Below, piece by piece: positions 11,801 to 22,470 of a stretch of 64,000 nt of DNA. This stretch comes from Trileptium ribeirensis (taxonomy: Eukaryota > Nematoda > Enoplea > Enoplida > Thoracostomopsidae): assembly GCA_030248225.1 (NCBI GenBank), contig JASANE010017546.1, positions 1-64,000 on the forward strand, read 5' to 3'. Numbering within the stretch: position 1 is the first letter of the stretch; each line of letters starts with the position of its first letter. A model generated the notes under the pieces. The model did no database searches. It was not told the origin of the DNA and saw only the letters and a program-made list of their open reading frames with translations. Both the position numbers and the translations under genes were made by a program.

Positions 11801-12177
11801 GTGGCTGGAAACGATTGCGAAACTGTATCTCATAGTTTTCAGCGACATCTGGATTAGTAAGAACGTTTGGTGGAAGACCAAACTTCTTGCGGTCGTACCG
11901 GTTCTTGTCGAGGTTAGCTTTCATTTTCGCAACGAGCATACCATGATCACTTGGAAGAGAGTTCCTCCAAAACGTACGACAGTCTCACAGACGACTTCCA
12001 CCTTCGACTGATAAGAATGTGATCAAGCTGGAGATAGGTTCTGCCGCCAGGTGATTGCCAAGTATGGAGATGTCGTGTTCGATGTTTGAACTTTGTACTC
12101 GCTATGAACATTGACATGAATTCAGCAACCGAGAGCAGACGGGAGCCGTTTCCGTTCTATATATTCTTTTTCCGTTC
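8822..12177 (-). mobile_element. RTE-clade-like LINE inserted in the PLE (5'-truncated, inactive)
   Basis: The element is flanked by the 12-bp direct repeat CGACTATTACTT at 8810-8821 and 12178-12189. On the minus strand, from the 5' side it encodes the end of an apurinic endonuclease domain (LDHILISRRWKSSV near 12000), a linker, then the RT: RNGKAAGIDEIPAE, CSNYRGISLL, CGFRPGRSTVD, FVDFKAAFD (motif A), RQGSILSPLLF (B), YADDVALVAD (C), and the typical RTE tail with LLCGSGTWSAK and CRRRILGVTKI. In-frame stops at 11254-11256, 11182-11184 and 9373-9375, plus a frameshift near 11660, make it a pseudogene. The 5' end lies inside the endonuclease, so it is 5'-truncated as usual for LINEs. Clade assignment is from motif style. 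Confidence 0.9.
10159..11046 (+). mobile_element. RNase H-bearing LINE fragment inserted into the RTE element
   Basis: A 5'-truncated LINE 3' end in plus orientation, flanked by the 9-bp repeat GTTGGAACA (10150-10158 and 11047-11055) and ending in an A-rich AAGAAAAGAAGAA tail. It encodes an RNase H domain with all four acidic positions (LFTDGS, YKAE, LTDSQS, GNEEADKLA) preceded at the histidine-containing motif by WVPGHAEIEG. The frame has a TGA at 10736-10738; after further frame damage a zinc-knuckle-like CQICNHENDDLKHAFWECP is readable, a feature of I/Jockey/R1-type LINE C-termini. Removing the insertion and one repeat copy restores the RTE frame in phase across its conserved CSNYRG motif. 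Confidence 0.9.
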
Positions 12178-12189
12178 CGACTATTACTT

Positions 12190-12770
12190 ATGTGAGCATA
12201 ACATATTGTTATAGCACCCGCTCTGATGATGGCGACTCGGTTCGCCGAAATATTAGCAACACCAGCGAAGACAGCATTTTAACTATGACCCTATCTGACA
12301 ACAGTGGCGAGCGAGTTTCTACTACCGCAAACATCACGTCTATCGATTCAGATATTGTTCCGCCATCCGCAAACCGTGACGGTCCAATCACCTCAACTCC
12401 GCTTCGCAATTTCGCACCTTCAGTTCGGTCATCTGGTACATCGATCTTCGACAGTGTTTCTGCGGCCAAAAAAGCCAAAATTCACGGGAAGAATATTGAC
12501 ATTGACGAATCAGCTTTAAGCATTGACGCTTCAACTTGTCGAACCCAAGTCAATAATACTGATTTTTCCATCGTTGCCCAAAATAAGGATAGTAATTCTA
12601 ATAACGACATATTACTCCGCATTATGGAAAATCTCGTTATTAGGCAACAAAACCCAAGCTCAACGACATCAGTGATTTAAGGCCACTTTTGCTGTTTTCT
12701 AATCAATTTGAGTTAATCACAAATATTTGGCGTAAATTTTACTTTTTATAATTTGCAGCATGTTCTTATG
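12190..12770 (+). repeat. Complete PLE repeat (pLTR) with hammerhead core and ORF1
   Basis: This is the PLE sequence resuming after the RTE target duplication. It contains the hammerhead motif (12223-12250) and a frame open to 12680; the first in-frame ATG is at 12285, giving 131 codons (Ser/Asn/Asp-rich, SAAKKAKIH basic patch, no recognised domain). Its 3' part repeats 8560-8809 and its middle repeats 5430-5680, so it behaves as the terminal-type repeat of the PLE. It ends near TTTGCAGCATGTTCTTA, where the two 3' copies diverge. Confidence 0.75.
12218..12258 (+). ncRNA. Hammerhead ribozyme-like motif in the PLE repeat
   Basis: The core box CTGATGA (12223-12229) is followed by a perfect 5-bp stem II (GGCGA at 12231-12235, TCGCC at 12242-12246, loop CTCGGT) and then GAAA (12247-12250). 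The bases after GAAA (TATTAGC) could form a minimal stem III, with a short stem I from GCT before the core and AGC after it. Hammerheads of this minimal type are known in the terminal repeats of Penelope-like elements, which fits the position. Cleavage competence is uncertain because stems I and III are very short. Confidence 0.65.
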
Positions 12771-13312
12771 TACATGTATGTATATATTGGAAACATTACC
12801 ATTTTAGTCATCGGAAAGTAGAATTGAGTTTGATGGCGGAAAATCAATTAGCAAAATGAGGACGTTGCCAGTTATTGATTTTGGTGTTTAAGCAGGTGTA
12901 GATTACATATATGTCCTGAGTATGCATATCTTGTGAGCCAAAATTTATTTCATGTAATGTTAGCAACGTGCCGAAATGATAGTCGTTCTTGTCACAACGT
13001 CAGTTAAATGTTGAATTTGATTGAAAGTTATCGTTTGACATCGGCACATGTTTCTTGCGTCAGGGACAGACTCATTCGACATTTCTCTGATTTGCCAATC
13101 GCCACTAATTTAAAGTTTAATATTTCGTTTGGAAGATGCAACCGGCAACGTTATGTAACTGATTGACAGTAGCAGTAAACGGTGCAACCGGAAAAATTTT
13201 TCGGTCCAGACTGGTCCGCGCGAACGAAGTAAAAACTTATTTCAGGTAGAAAATAAGATTTTATCGAACAGAGTACCAAATTCTCTCATGCATATTTTTA
13301 AAGACAGGTTAT
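12771..13312. other. Intron sequence, nothing recognised
   Basis: AT-rich with microsatellite-like GTATGTATATAT at the left edge. No open frame of interest. Confidence 0.4.
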
Positions 13313-13320
13313 GCCCACAG

Positions 13321-14482
13321 CAGGGGTAACCGGAATTCCGGTTCCGGGTTCCGGCGAAAATCGTGTTCCGGCTGCGGTTCCGGCAAAGGGCAAAAACCAT
13401 ACCGGAACCGGAATTCCGGTTTAAAAAATTTGTTTGAAATTTTCCACGTTCTTTGCTTCATCTGTGATCCAAACATAATGTAATATATATTAGACAATGA
13501 TCAAGCTCCAACACAACCAAGCAAAAGAAAAGATTAACTAAGCAATTTGCCGTTTGAAATGTAAGTAGGGCACATAATTTCAGTAGGAATTTTTCATAAT
13601 AACCTGCAGGAGTTTGTTAACAAATGAAAACCAGATCGTTGCTTGTAGCAGCTATTTTACACATCCAGAAGTCTGTGCGGTACGTTTCAATTAAACCGGT
13701 CCAATTCGGTAACAGAGTATGGCTAACGCAGAAGTACTTAGGGTATGCTTGGCTAACATAAATTGCTTCAAGAACCCGCCAATGCGCTTGTAAACTTGGT
13801 AAATCAGTCTACATTGAAGTAAACTAACGTTATCTGCAACGCAGCTAGAAACTGCTTTCTTGGCAAAGAACTGTATTTATTGAAACTGTGCGAGCATCAT
13901 CACAGTGTGTCTCATTTATAGCATTCTGATTAGAAAGTTATCATCATTATCATCTAACTTAGGGGCACTGAGCCTAAACAGTATACCTGATCAGAAAATT
14001 ACCTTCTATCTATTATTTTCTCTTAGAATCATATAAACCAATAATTTCAAGTTTCCTACAGAAGAACATGTAACAAACGTATGTGTAGTAAAGGAAGGCG
14101 ACTGGAGACAGAGCGAAAGTGTGTATTCTACGCTCCAAGCTTTGTAAGCATATTCGATTTGACGCAGTATACGCAATGGTGTATAGTGGAAGACATTTTT
14201 TGCTCTGGGTGTCCAAAAATCGACATATTTGATCGATAAATAAACATTATTAGCTTCCTCAGTCTCTTTAAAGTTTCAGAAAGGCAATAATACCATCGCA
14301 ATACATTAAGTTTAATGTAAAAGTTATTTTTAATGCATTTTAAATCCACTATACCTTGATTTCTTCCTTTCATCTGTTTTACTATATGTAAATTTCGAAG
14401 ACCAAGTTCCGGATCCGGTTTAAATGGACGGTTCCGGTTGCTGGTTCCGGTTACGGCAAATTTCGGTTCCGGTTATTCACTG
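13321..14482 (+). mobile_element. Non-autonomous hAT element, GGTTCCGG family, copy A
   Basis: Starts CAGGGGTAACCGG and ends CCGGTTATTCACTG; flanked by the perfect 8-bp duplication GCCCACAG (13313-13320 and 14483-14490). Eight-base duplications and CAG...CTG termini are hallmarks of hAT transposons. Both ends are built of repeated GGTTCCGG/GGAATTCCGG motifs over ~100 bases, probable transposase-binding arrays. The 1.16-kb body has no transposase frame, so it would depend on a partner element. It is the inverted equivalent of the 16483-17690 copy along its whole length. Confidence 0.92.
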
Positions 14483-14490
14483 GCCCACAG

Positions 14491-15566
14491 GTATAATTTT
14501 GGTAGTTTGCAGGAGCCTGTTGAGTTATATCATGATTGGAGAAATGTTACCATAACCCATGTTAATGAAATACACGAAAACGCGGACTACCAAATTTTAT
14601 TTGGGAAAAATTTAGTAAATTTACAGCTCTGGTCAGAATGATTTCAATGGTCTGGATGTGTCCAACGGTCCGGACCGATAAAATTTAAATCGTTCTGGTG
14701 CACGGACATCACTAGTAGCAATACCACTTTTTTTACTCCATATGTGACATAAATATATCGATGTTGTTACCAGCGGCCATTACAAAACACAAAATATTAT
14801 TAACTAAAACATACAAAGCTAAATATGCAACAATACTTAATGATCGTTAATTACAATATAATCACCTTATTTTATTAAACGAATTTTTGTGTTTATATAA
14901 TAATTGGCATTTAAATTATTCAATTAAATTAACGAATGCGACGCGAGGTAACTGTAGTTTTTGTATCATTTTAAAATTTGGTTGCTTCTACAAATGGCTG
15001 CTTGTACATAATTCTTTCGATATTTAAAGCGCAAATAGCCTTAAAAAGACAAAATTGTAAGCCTAGATACGTTAGAATCTTACGTAACTAGGCTTCCAGA
15101 TATTTTGTTTGTTTGTTATTTTTTTGGTATTTCGGGTAACAGTAATGTTTGAATTTCCATGGCAGTTGCGATTCGCCGACTGAGGGGCTTAGTACGAAGT
15201 AGGATTAGTTAAACACTGACTTCTCGAAACTGAGGTTTGTGGGGCTTCCCCGGTCTGGCTCGAACACCGATTCGATCCCGTTATGAATATAAATTGGAGT
15301 GCCTCCGGATTGATGCTCCGCCGTGGAGAAGCCATAAAAATTGGTTATTACATGGGCCTGTGAGAACAGAACTACACGAAAACAGCCAGATCTCGTTATC
15401 CGATACGATCGTTCTTGCGCTTATTTTGTAGAATGAAAGAACTCGATGCAACTGCATATCATGCGTTATTCTGGTGGTGGCTGCCTGTAGATTTCTTTTA
15501 TATATATATTCAAATGGATAGCTTTGTGATGGTTTTAGTGCAAACATTTTACGTTTGTTATTGTAG
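14491..15566. other. Intron sequence, nothing recognised
   Basis: AT-rich, no structured repeat seen; ends in the acceptor TTGTTATTGTAG of the next exon. Confidence 0.4.
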
Positions 15567-15865
15567 GAAGGAATTGTCCCAGTCGCAAACCGAGCTTGCT
15601 CATGTGTCTACAGAATACTCAAAACTACAAGAGTCATATCGCGCAGTTTGCGAGCGTGGAGACATGGCTGATCAGTACATTGCGAAACTTGAAAAAGATC
15701 TATTGGCATTGAACGGAAAGAAAACACAGCGCGCTGCTGCCCCACTTATGCGAGCTGAACAGAGAAGGACAATACAACCTCATGTTGAATTTTTGTCACC
15801 TGTTACACGTGTGACAACAACGACAACCGAGAAAGTGTATGTGCATGAGACGACTCAGTTTGAAG
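15567..15865 (+). CDS. Coiled-coil end and start of disordered tail, NuMA-like gene (exon b)
   Basis: Acceptor TTATTGTAG ends at 15566, donor GTTAGT starts at 15866. The first base completes the Arg codon left open by the exon at 4525, and the exon leaves one base. The first ~55 residues continue a coiled coil (KELSQSQTELAHVSTEYSK, later ADQYIAKLEKDLLAL), after which the composition switches to Arg/Thr-rich disordered sequence (RVTTTTTEKVYVHETTQ). The end of the rod thus lies in this exon. The exon is flanked by two inverted hAT copies, an arrangement that can bring its splice sites together in the pre-mRNA. A Met-led frame beginning at 15415 is intronic read-through and not used. Confidence 0.85.
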
Positions 15866-16482
15866 GTTAGTACCAGCAGATTGTATTTTACATTTTTTGA
15901 ACATCTGCACGCGTGACGTATTTAGCAACGATGCTATTTCCGCTGAGATCTTACTGAACGTGGCCAAAATATGAGGCGAGACTAAGTGGTTAATAAAATT
16001 ACACTACAGTCATAAAACCATTCTAATCAGTGTATAACCATAATATTTTGTTAAAGAGGAAGCATAGCAGAAATTTTTTTCTTGTTTTCTGTGACCAATT
16101 CATTAAGATATAACGATTGAGCAGTTAATAATCTTTAAGTATGACCAAAACTATTGAGTTCTTACGTGAAAGTAGGGATCGCACATCCTGGGTGCCTTGC
16201 GAACCAGAGAAAAAGACTCAATATTGGTCGTAAAGGAATTTTTAAGTCATTGTAAAATGACCCTACACATTGGCGGCAATAGCTTACAAAGGAATTTGAT
16301 AGTGTCATTGCGTCATAAGCGTTGGTGTTTTGATTTGACAACGGAATTGTTTGTGCAGAATTTCTGTTGACAACATTGCATTTTCCGGCGCTGGGCAAAG
16401 AATCGGAGTGAGTTCATTAAAAATTCATATTTTTGGAGGCAAAGGCCCGATGCCGGTCGCCCATCGGAAGCTAGATGCAAGT

Positions 16483-17690
16483 CAGGGAATAACCGGAACC
16501 GAAATTTACCGGAACCGGAACCAGCAACCGGAACCAGAACCAGCAACCGGAACCGTTCATTTAAACCGGATCCGGAACCGGAACCGGGACCTGGTCTTCG
16601 AAATTTATATATAGTAAAACAGATGAAGGAAGAAATGAAGGTATAGTGAATTTAAAATGCTTTAAAAATAACTTTTACATTAAACTTAATTTATTGCAAT
16701 GGTATTATTGCCTTTCTCAAACTTTAAAGAGACTGAGCAAGCTAATAATGTTTATTTATCGATCAAATATCGATTTATCGGTTTTTAGACATTCAGAGCA
16801 AAAAATGTCTTCCACTATTCACCATTGCGTATACTGCGTCAAATCGAATATGCTTACAAAGCTTGGAGCGTAGAATACACACTTTCGCTCTGTCTCCAGT
16901 CGCCTCCCTTTACTACACATACGTTTGTTGCATGTTCTTCTGTAGGAAGCTTAAAATTATTGGTTTATATGATTCTAAGAGAAAATAATAGATAGAAGGT
17001 AATTTTCTGATCAGTGGTTAGAGACACTGTTTAGGCTAGCGTTGGACAAACAGTGCCAGTCAGTTAGATCATAATGATGATAACTTTCTAATCAGAATGC
17101 TATAAATGAGACACACTGTGATGCTGCTCGCACAGTTTCAATAAATACAGTTCATTGCCAAGAAAGCAGTTTCTAGCTGCGTTGCAGATAACGTTAGTTT
17201 ACTTCAATTTAGACTGATTTACCAAGGTTACAAGCGCACTGGCAGGTGCTTGACGCAATTTATGTTAGTCAAGCATACCCTAAGTACTTTTGCGTAAGCC
17301 ATACTCTGTTACCGAGTTGGAACGGTTTAATTCAAACGTATCCCACAGACTTCTGGATGTGTAAAATAGCTGCTACAGGCATCGACCTGGCTTTGATTTA
17401 ACAAACTCCTGCAGGTTATTATGAAAAATTCCTGCTCAAATTATGTGCCCTACGTACGTTTCACACGGCTAATTGGTTAGTTAATCTTTTCTTTTGCTTG
17501 GTTGTATTGGAGCTTGATCATTGTATAATATATATTACATATGTTTGGGTTACAGGATGAAGCAAACACGTGAAAAATTTCAAATAAAATTTTTAAACCG
17601 GAATTCCGGTTCCGGTATGGTTTTTGCCCTTTGCCGGAACCGCAACCGGAACACGATTTTCGCCGGAACCGGAATTCCGGTTACTCCCTG
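16483..17690 (-). mobile_element. Non-autonomous hAT element, GGTTCCGG family, copy B (inverted to copy A)
   Basis: Starts CAGGGAATAACCGG and ends CCGGTTACTCCCTG, flanked by the perfect duplication ATGCAAGT (16475-16482 and 17691-17698). The 1.21-kb body aligns in reverse complement with 13321-14482, including both GGTTCCGG arrays and the unique centre (for example CACTGTGATG and GCATACTGCGTC-type blocks). No transposase frame. It sits in the 15866-18063 intron. Confidence 0.92.
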
Positions 17691-18063
17691 ATGCAAGTGT
17701 TAGTACACAGAAGCTACGTCTGGTGGCCGTAAAACGGGTTATCAGTTTATTCGGAAACTGTCTAAATTAATGATCATTATGATTCAGCATCTGCCATCCA
17801 TGTAGAATTGGTTCCTACACCAGTCTCTCTCGGGACAGCAGTGGTATGTACAACTTTTTTCATTTACATGCAGTTTTGCAAACAGAACCTTGTATATATT
17901 TTAGCAAATTGAATAGTCTGCATTGCCAAGTTGCGTGGTTTACATCTGGAGGCCGTACATAAATGAAAAATATTAAAATGCGCCGATGTGTTAGCTACAT
18001 ATTTATGGTTTATTTCGTACCTCGTTATTTTCGTTTGTGTTTATAATTTTACATATATTTCAG

Positions 18064-18165
18064 AGACACCTATTCGTGGGCGTAATCCCAGTGGACGCAG
18101 TGCTCAGACGGTGTCAAGCGTTCATTCAACAGCATCACAACAATCCTACGCAGCCATGAATCAGT
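18064..18165 (+). CDS. Ser-rich tail exon, NuMA-like gene (exon c)
   Basis: Acceptor TATATTTCAG ends at 18063 and the donor is a consensus GTAAGT at 18166. Phase 1 in and phase 1 out agree with the neighbours. The 34 residues (ETPIRGRNPSGRSAQ, then VSSVHSTASQQSYAAMNQ) are Ser/Gln-rich with TP and RS sites, typical of a phosphorylated disordered tail. The preceding Glu codon is split across the intron. Confidence 0.8.
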
Positions 18166-19332
18166 GTAAGTTTTAGGCGATTAGAGATTCGGATTTAGAT
18201 ACTAACTTGCAGTACGAGCATGTATGTGTATTCATTTTTTCGTTTTAACCAAAATCTGTGAGTTATTACAGCAATAAGGATTTGCTACACAGGGCTGTCC
18301 ATTTGCTTGAACCTTTGCCGGAGGGGGCATAAACCAGGGGCACCTCTTTTGGAACCAGGGGAGTGCTATTTTGCCAGGGGATAGTTTGCCAAGAGAAAAC
18401 ACGTTAAAACGTCGGAAATGCTGCCAAAACGCTTTTCATTTAGGGAAAATCGATTTTGACGCAAGTTTTGACTAAATTTCAGAAATTTTAATTAAAATTT
18501 TCATCAAATTTTATGTCATTTGGGCGTGTTTTTATCGATCAGAACCAAAAAAATTTTCCGAGAGACGATAAACTAGGGGAGCCCAAAATTTTGCCTGTGG
18601 GCACTCTGTTTTTGCCATTGGGCACTTGAAAATACCGTCTCACTTCTAATTTGGAGAACCCAGGCTGCAGGTAAGTTTTTCTACGACACCGTTATGGCAT
18701 TTCAAAACGAGAATGGAAACGACTTGGAACATGGAAATTAAGCGCTTTTGGTGTTGAGTGACAAGTTATTTCTTTTTGTTTTGATGACTGCTGTCTTTGA
18801 TAAAACATTGAAAAATTGCTTTTGATTGTTGATAAAATGTGTGCCAAACAAGGCTGTTCAAGATTTGAGACAAACTCGTGCGTCAAATACAAAATGAGAA
18901 ATCCAATTATATTTAAAATATTAATTTTTAACTAATGTTAACGTGTTTAAAAACATTTTTTGAACCGTTTTCGACAGATTTTGGCGTCTAAAGAATTGTA
19001 GCTAGATCTGTTTCAGTTTCATTTTCGACAGCTCATGTTAGTAGATTTTCTGACAAACATTTGTTAACAATATGTGTTCTATACGTATACCATTGTATAC
19101 AACTCCAGGTATGCATTATTTAAATTCGTTCACTTCGGACCATCTTTTATCAAAATTGAATACGATTTGTATGATTGGTTTGCTGTTTTGTAATCGTCCA
19201 GGAAATGGAACCTTCAAAGTCACATACCGTTTGATGGTCATATTGTTGACTACACACAACTGCTTCCGTCATCTACTTATTTTATTCTATCTAACATATA
19301 AAGCAATTGATATAGCTATTTTTGTTTTTCAG
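18166..19332 (+). other. Intron c-d, no recognised element
   Basis: Contains a CAGGGGGCA-type low-complexity patch near 18330-18380 but no complete transposon ends. Ends in the polypyrimidine acceptor TTTTTGTTTTTCAG. Confidence 0.45.
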
Positions 19333-19711
19333 ATATGCGTGACCCTGATATGGAGCCCGATTGTTTTCTTCAAACGTCAGTAACGCCGCTTAAATATTCT
19401 CGGAGCGGTGTCGGTGCCAATAATACGTCAAACGAGCAATTTAGACGACCCGGTCCTTCTCTTGCGTCTCAATATACCGATACATATTTGGCTGTACCGC
19501 CTGTAAACTCAACAAGACAACGTAAGCCAGCGTTGTCAACGTCTGGAACTATGATTTCTGAATCAGTACCTGACAGGATCAATCTCCAAGGATTACCCAA
19601 TGCCCGTCATGGTGCGTATGACGGACCTTCAGGCGTGGGTCATTTAAAATCGCAAGGTGATGCACTGTTGGATACGCCTTCCCCAATTGAGGCTCGTCCG
19701 AGATCAAATAG
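19333..19711 (+). CDS. Disordered tail exon, NuMA-like gene (exon d)
   Basis: Acceptor TTTTTCAG ends at 19332; donor GTTAGT begins at 19712. Phase 1 in, phase 2 out, continuous with both neighbours. It encodes ~126 residues of low-complexity tail: MRDPDMEPDCFLQTSVTPLK first, then stretches rich in Ser, Asn, Pro, Arg and Gly and an SQGDALLDTPSPIEARPR end with TP/SP sites. No folded domain was recognised. In NuMA-type proteins this part of the tail carries mitotic phosphorylation and partner-binding segments, but no specific binding motif could be assigned. Confidence 0.85.
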
Positions 19712-19999
19712 GTTAGTTTTATTGTTTTTTTCTTTAATAGTTTTTATTTTCAATTAGGACCTAATTTGTTCGGCTTTCCAGAAGCGTTATATATAATACG
19801 TGTTCTTAATGTTCTGCACGATTAATCTTACTTTTGTGCCGTCAATTCATCGTGGTTTTCCCAAACTGTCTCGAAAGCCTATGGATGCGTTGAAATTTGA
19901 GTCTCGCAAGATTGAACTGGGAGCGAAAATTCGGCTTTCCCCAAGGTTATAGTGGGTTATCGCCAACTGAACTGCATGACTGAAAACGTGAAAATGCTA

Positions 20000-22470
20000 T
20001 AAACTAGTAACTCGTAAGCGAGGGTAAAACGGAGCGATCGTGGTTTCAATTTTCATTTATTTTGGTTAATCACCTGTAATAGGATGTGTTTGATGTATAT
20101 ATCACCTTAAACCTTTTAAATCCATTGAAATCTTAAAACCTCGTCGACCCTGAACCCATCGAATACAACTAACAACGTATCAAGTATTTGTGCTGGTCTC
20201 TAGATAGCCAAACCATCGTATTCAGCCTATCGGCAAACCTATACGTACAATTCTTGATGTCCTATAGGCAATACTTAACGAAACAACTGAAGATTGATAA
20301 AAAGGCATGAAATATGTACGAGGACTCAAGATAATTAAATCATTGTGCTTAGTTTTAACAAATACCTAAATAGGCCATTCTGGATGCCCTACACGCAATT
20401 AGAGAAAAATAAAAACACATTTTGTAAATCGGGTTCGTCGACCGTAAAACCCTTGAAACCTCATGAAAAAAGTATAATTGAATTCGAGAGCGAGCTCATT
20501 CCACTATCGAGCGAAGCGAGCTTATTCCACTCGCGAGCGACCCAATTTTTGAATTTTTTCCCATGGGAAAAGTTGTGGGGCAAAATGACGTCATTTTTGC
20601 CCATTTTTCGCGCACCCCCTCCAGTTTTTGCGACTTTTCTCAATAAGTAAACGAGGTATCCGCAAACCAATAGGCTTATTCCATGTAGCTTTACCAATGA
20701 TATATAACAAGTTTTTCAACTACTTCCCAATCTGGAGTCTATAAGCTTATAATTGGTGTCAAATTTCATATTTGGTGAAAAGTCGTTGGAAATGCACCTA
20801 AATGTGTGTTTTTTGTTGCTTTTAATGTCTTATATGGGGTTTTCTGGGCCAACAAGCTCATTGCGAGTGTCAAAAATATTGTATGGCAAATATGTTTCAC
20901 ACTTCTGCTTCATACTTGGTATGAAAAATGAGATTTTTCTCAAGTGTCGGTTTGAATTCTTCAACGTTCTTTTCACAGTCAATTTAGGGTTTTATTGAAT
21001 TATTAAATTGTTAGTTCATTGTTTTTGTGCTCGTTGTATGATGTTTTGTCTACTGCATTCGTTGGCTATCAAAAGAGGCGGGCGTAACTATAACTCATCA
21101 CTCACGGTTTATATAATGTTGCACCTGCGTACTGTGCGTAGGCTTTGTTTGTGTGTGCTTTCTACAACAGACTTCTATGGATTGTTCTCACCGCTCGAAT
21201 TCTGGCTCGCAAGCGAGCATCACTAGTATAGTCAAGTTGTACTCTAGATAGCAAAACCATCCGTAACCTAATATGCTCTATAGTAAGGTAAAAACAAATA
21301 ATAACACGGCGAAATCTGGAAAAGTCGCCATCTCTGACAAAGGGTCGATGAACCATATTCGGGCCCACAGCGTCCCAGAGAGTAGTTTCACTACAAAATC
21401 GAAGTGAGCAAAGTGTAGATCTCGATGAGTTGGTTCTGAAAGGTCTATTTTTCGATGCGAAGTTTGTGTCGTGAGGTATGGGCTGCCAAATACCTTTTAC
21501 CCGTATAGCCAAACTTGGTACAGAACGCTTAAAACCTGTTTTTGCCGTTTTGGCCCTTGGAGCTTGGAGCCCGATGGGCTTGGAGCTGTTCGCGTTCAAC
21601 TAAAGGACACAGCCTCGTCGCTTTTGCTATCGAATAAAAAATTTACCGAAATCCATCCATCCGAAGATGAGTTATGAATGACAGAAACAGACAACAAAAA
21701 TTTTCACGGCTTTCTCTTTAGCGCCCTCAGTAGAAACTCCGTTCTCTTCGCTCGCTGCGTTTCAACTATTAACTCGCAAGCGAGAGTGAAACGGAGAGAG
21801 CCCGGTTTCATTGAGTGGTCATTTTTGTATAATCACTTGTAGCAGCTTTGTGTTTGATGTATGTACTACAATAACCACTGTAATTCTGATCCTGTTGAAA
21901 ACCGAAGATCTTCGTTGTCCCTAAACCCACCAAGAGCAAACTGAAAACGCACGATGTATTCGAGCAAATATCTATATAACCAAGCCATCGTATACAGCGT
22001 ACAGAAAAAACCTATTCATAGTAAGATCGTCATGCCCTGTACGCAATACTTAACCAAGATACTGAAGGCAGACTACATATATTCTGGCGATCAGGTTCAT
22101 GGATCGTAAACCCATTGAAAACATCTGAAAAAGCAGGATATATTCGTGTTGGACTCTAAATAACCAAACCATCAAATTCAGCATACCGAATAATCCTTTC
22201 TTGGTGCACTGCACGCAATACATAGCCAAAAATGAAAACTCACTATAAAATATTATTTTGGAAATCAGGTGCGTGGACCGTAAAACCCTTGAAACCCCAT
22301 GAAAAAGTATATTATAGTCAAGTTGGGCTTTATATAAGAAAACCATCGTGTCCATCGTGCTTGATAACCTAATAGGTGCTCATTGTTAGGTAAAAACACG
22401 CAATAACATGCCGACAAGTTATAAATCGCTATTTCTGCAAATGGTCGACGAACCATATTCGGCCCATGTT
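20000..22470. repeat. Degenerate satellite-like array, ~130-180 bp units, in an intron
   Basis: Diverged units share ordered phrases: AACTCGYAAGCGAG, TGTGTTTGATGTATRTA, TAGATARCCAAACCATCGTATTCAGC, ACGCAATACTTAAC, GTAAACCCTTGAAAC and ATGAAAAAGTAT. Examples lie at 20008 and 21770, at 20200, 21236, 21980, 22155 and 22325, and at 20446, 22108 and 22281. A transposable element interrupts one unit at 20475-21227. The array lies between exons d and e. Confidence 0.7.
20475..21227 (+). mobile_element. TATA-flanked element inserted in the satellite (copy 1)
   Basis: The satellite phrase that reads AAAAAGTAT-AT-TATAGTCAAG at 22300 is split here: GTATA to the left, TATAGTCAAG to the right, with the element ATTGAATTCGAG...CATCACTAG between. 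The flanking TATA (or TA) looks like a target duplication, hinting at a Tc1/mariner-like insertion. A diverged copy lies in opposite orientation at 48751-49990. Palindromic CTCGCNAGCGAG-type sequences lie at both ends. No transposase is encoded. Confidence 0.65.

Larger units (their letters stand above)
4659..15566 (+). other. Intron a-b of the coiled-coil gene (10.9 kb), filled with nested transposons
   Basis: Phase 2 at the donor (4658) is completed by the first base of the exon at 15567, so no coding exon is required in between and none was seen. The intron carries an inverted PLE fragment, the PLE body, the RTE and LINE insertions, and a hAT copy, all listed separately. Stretches 12771-13312 and 14491-15566 contain no recognisable feature. 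Confidence 0.7.

Noticed and set aside
18294..18700. CAGGGCTGTCC start resembling a hAT end
   Set aside because: No matching inverted end and no 8-bp duplication found nearby.
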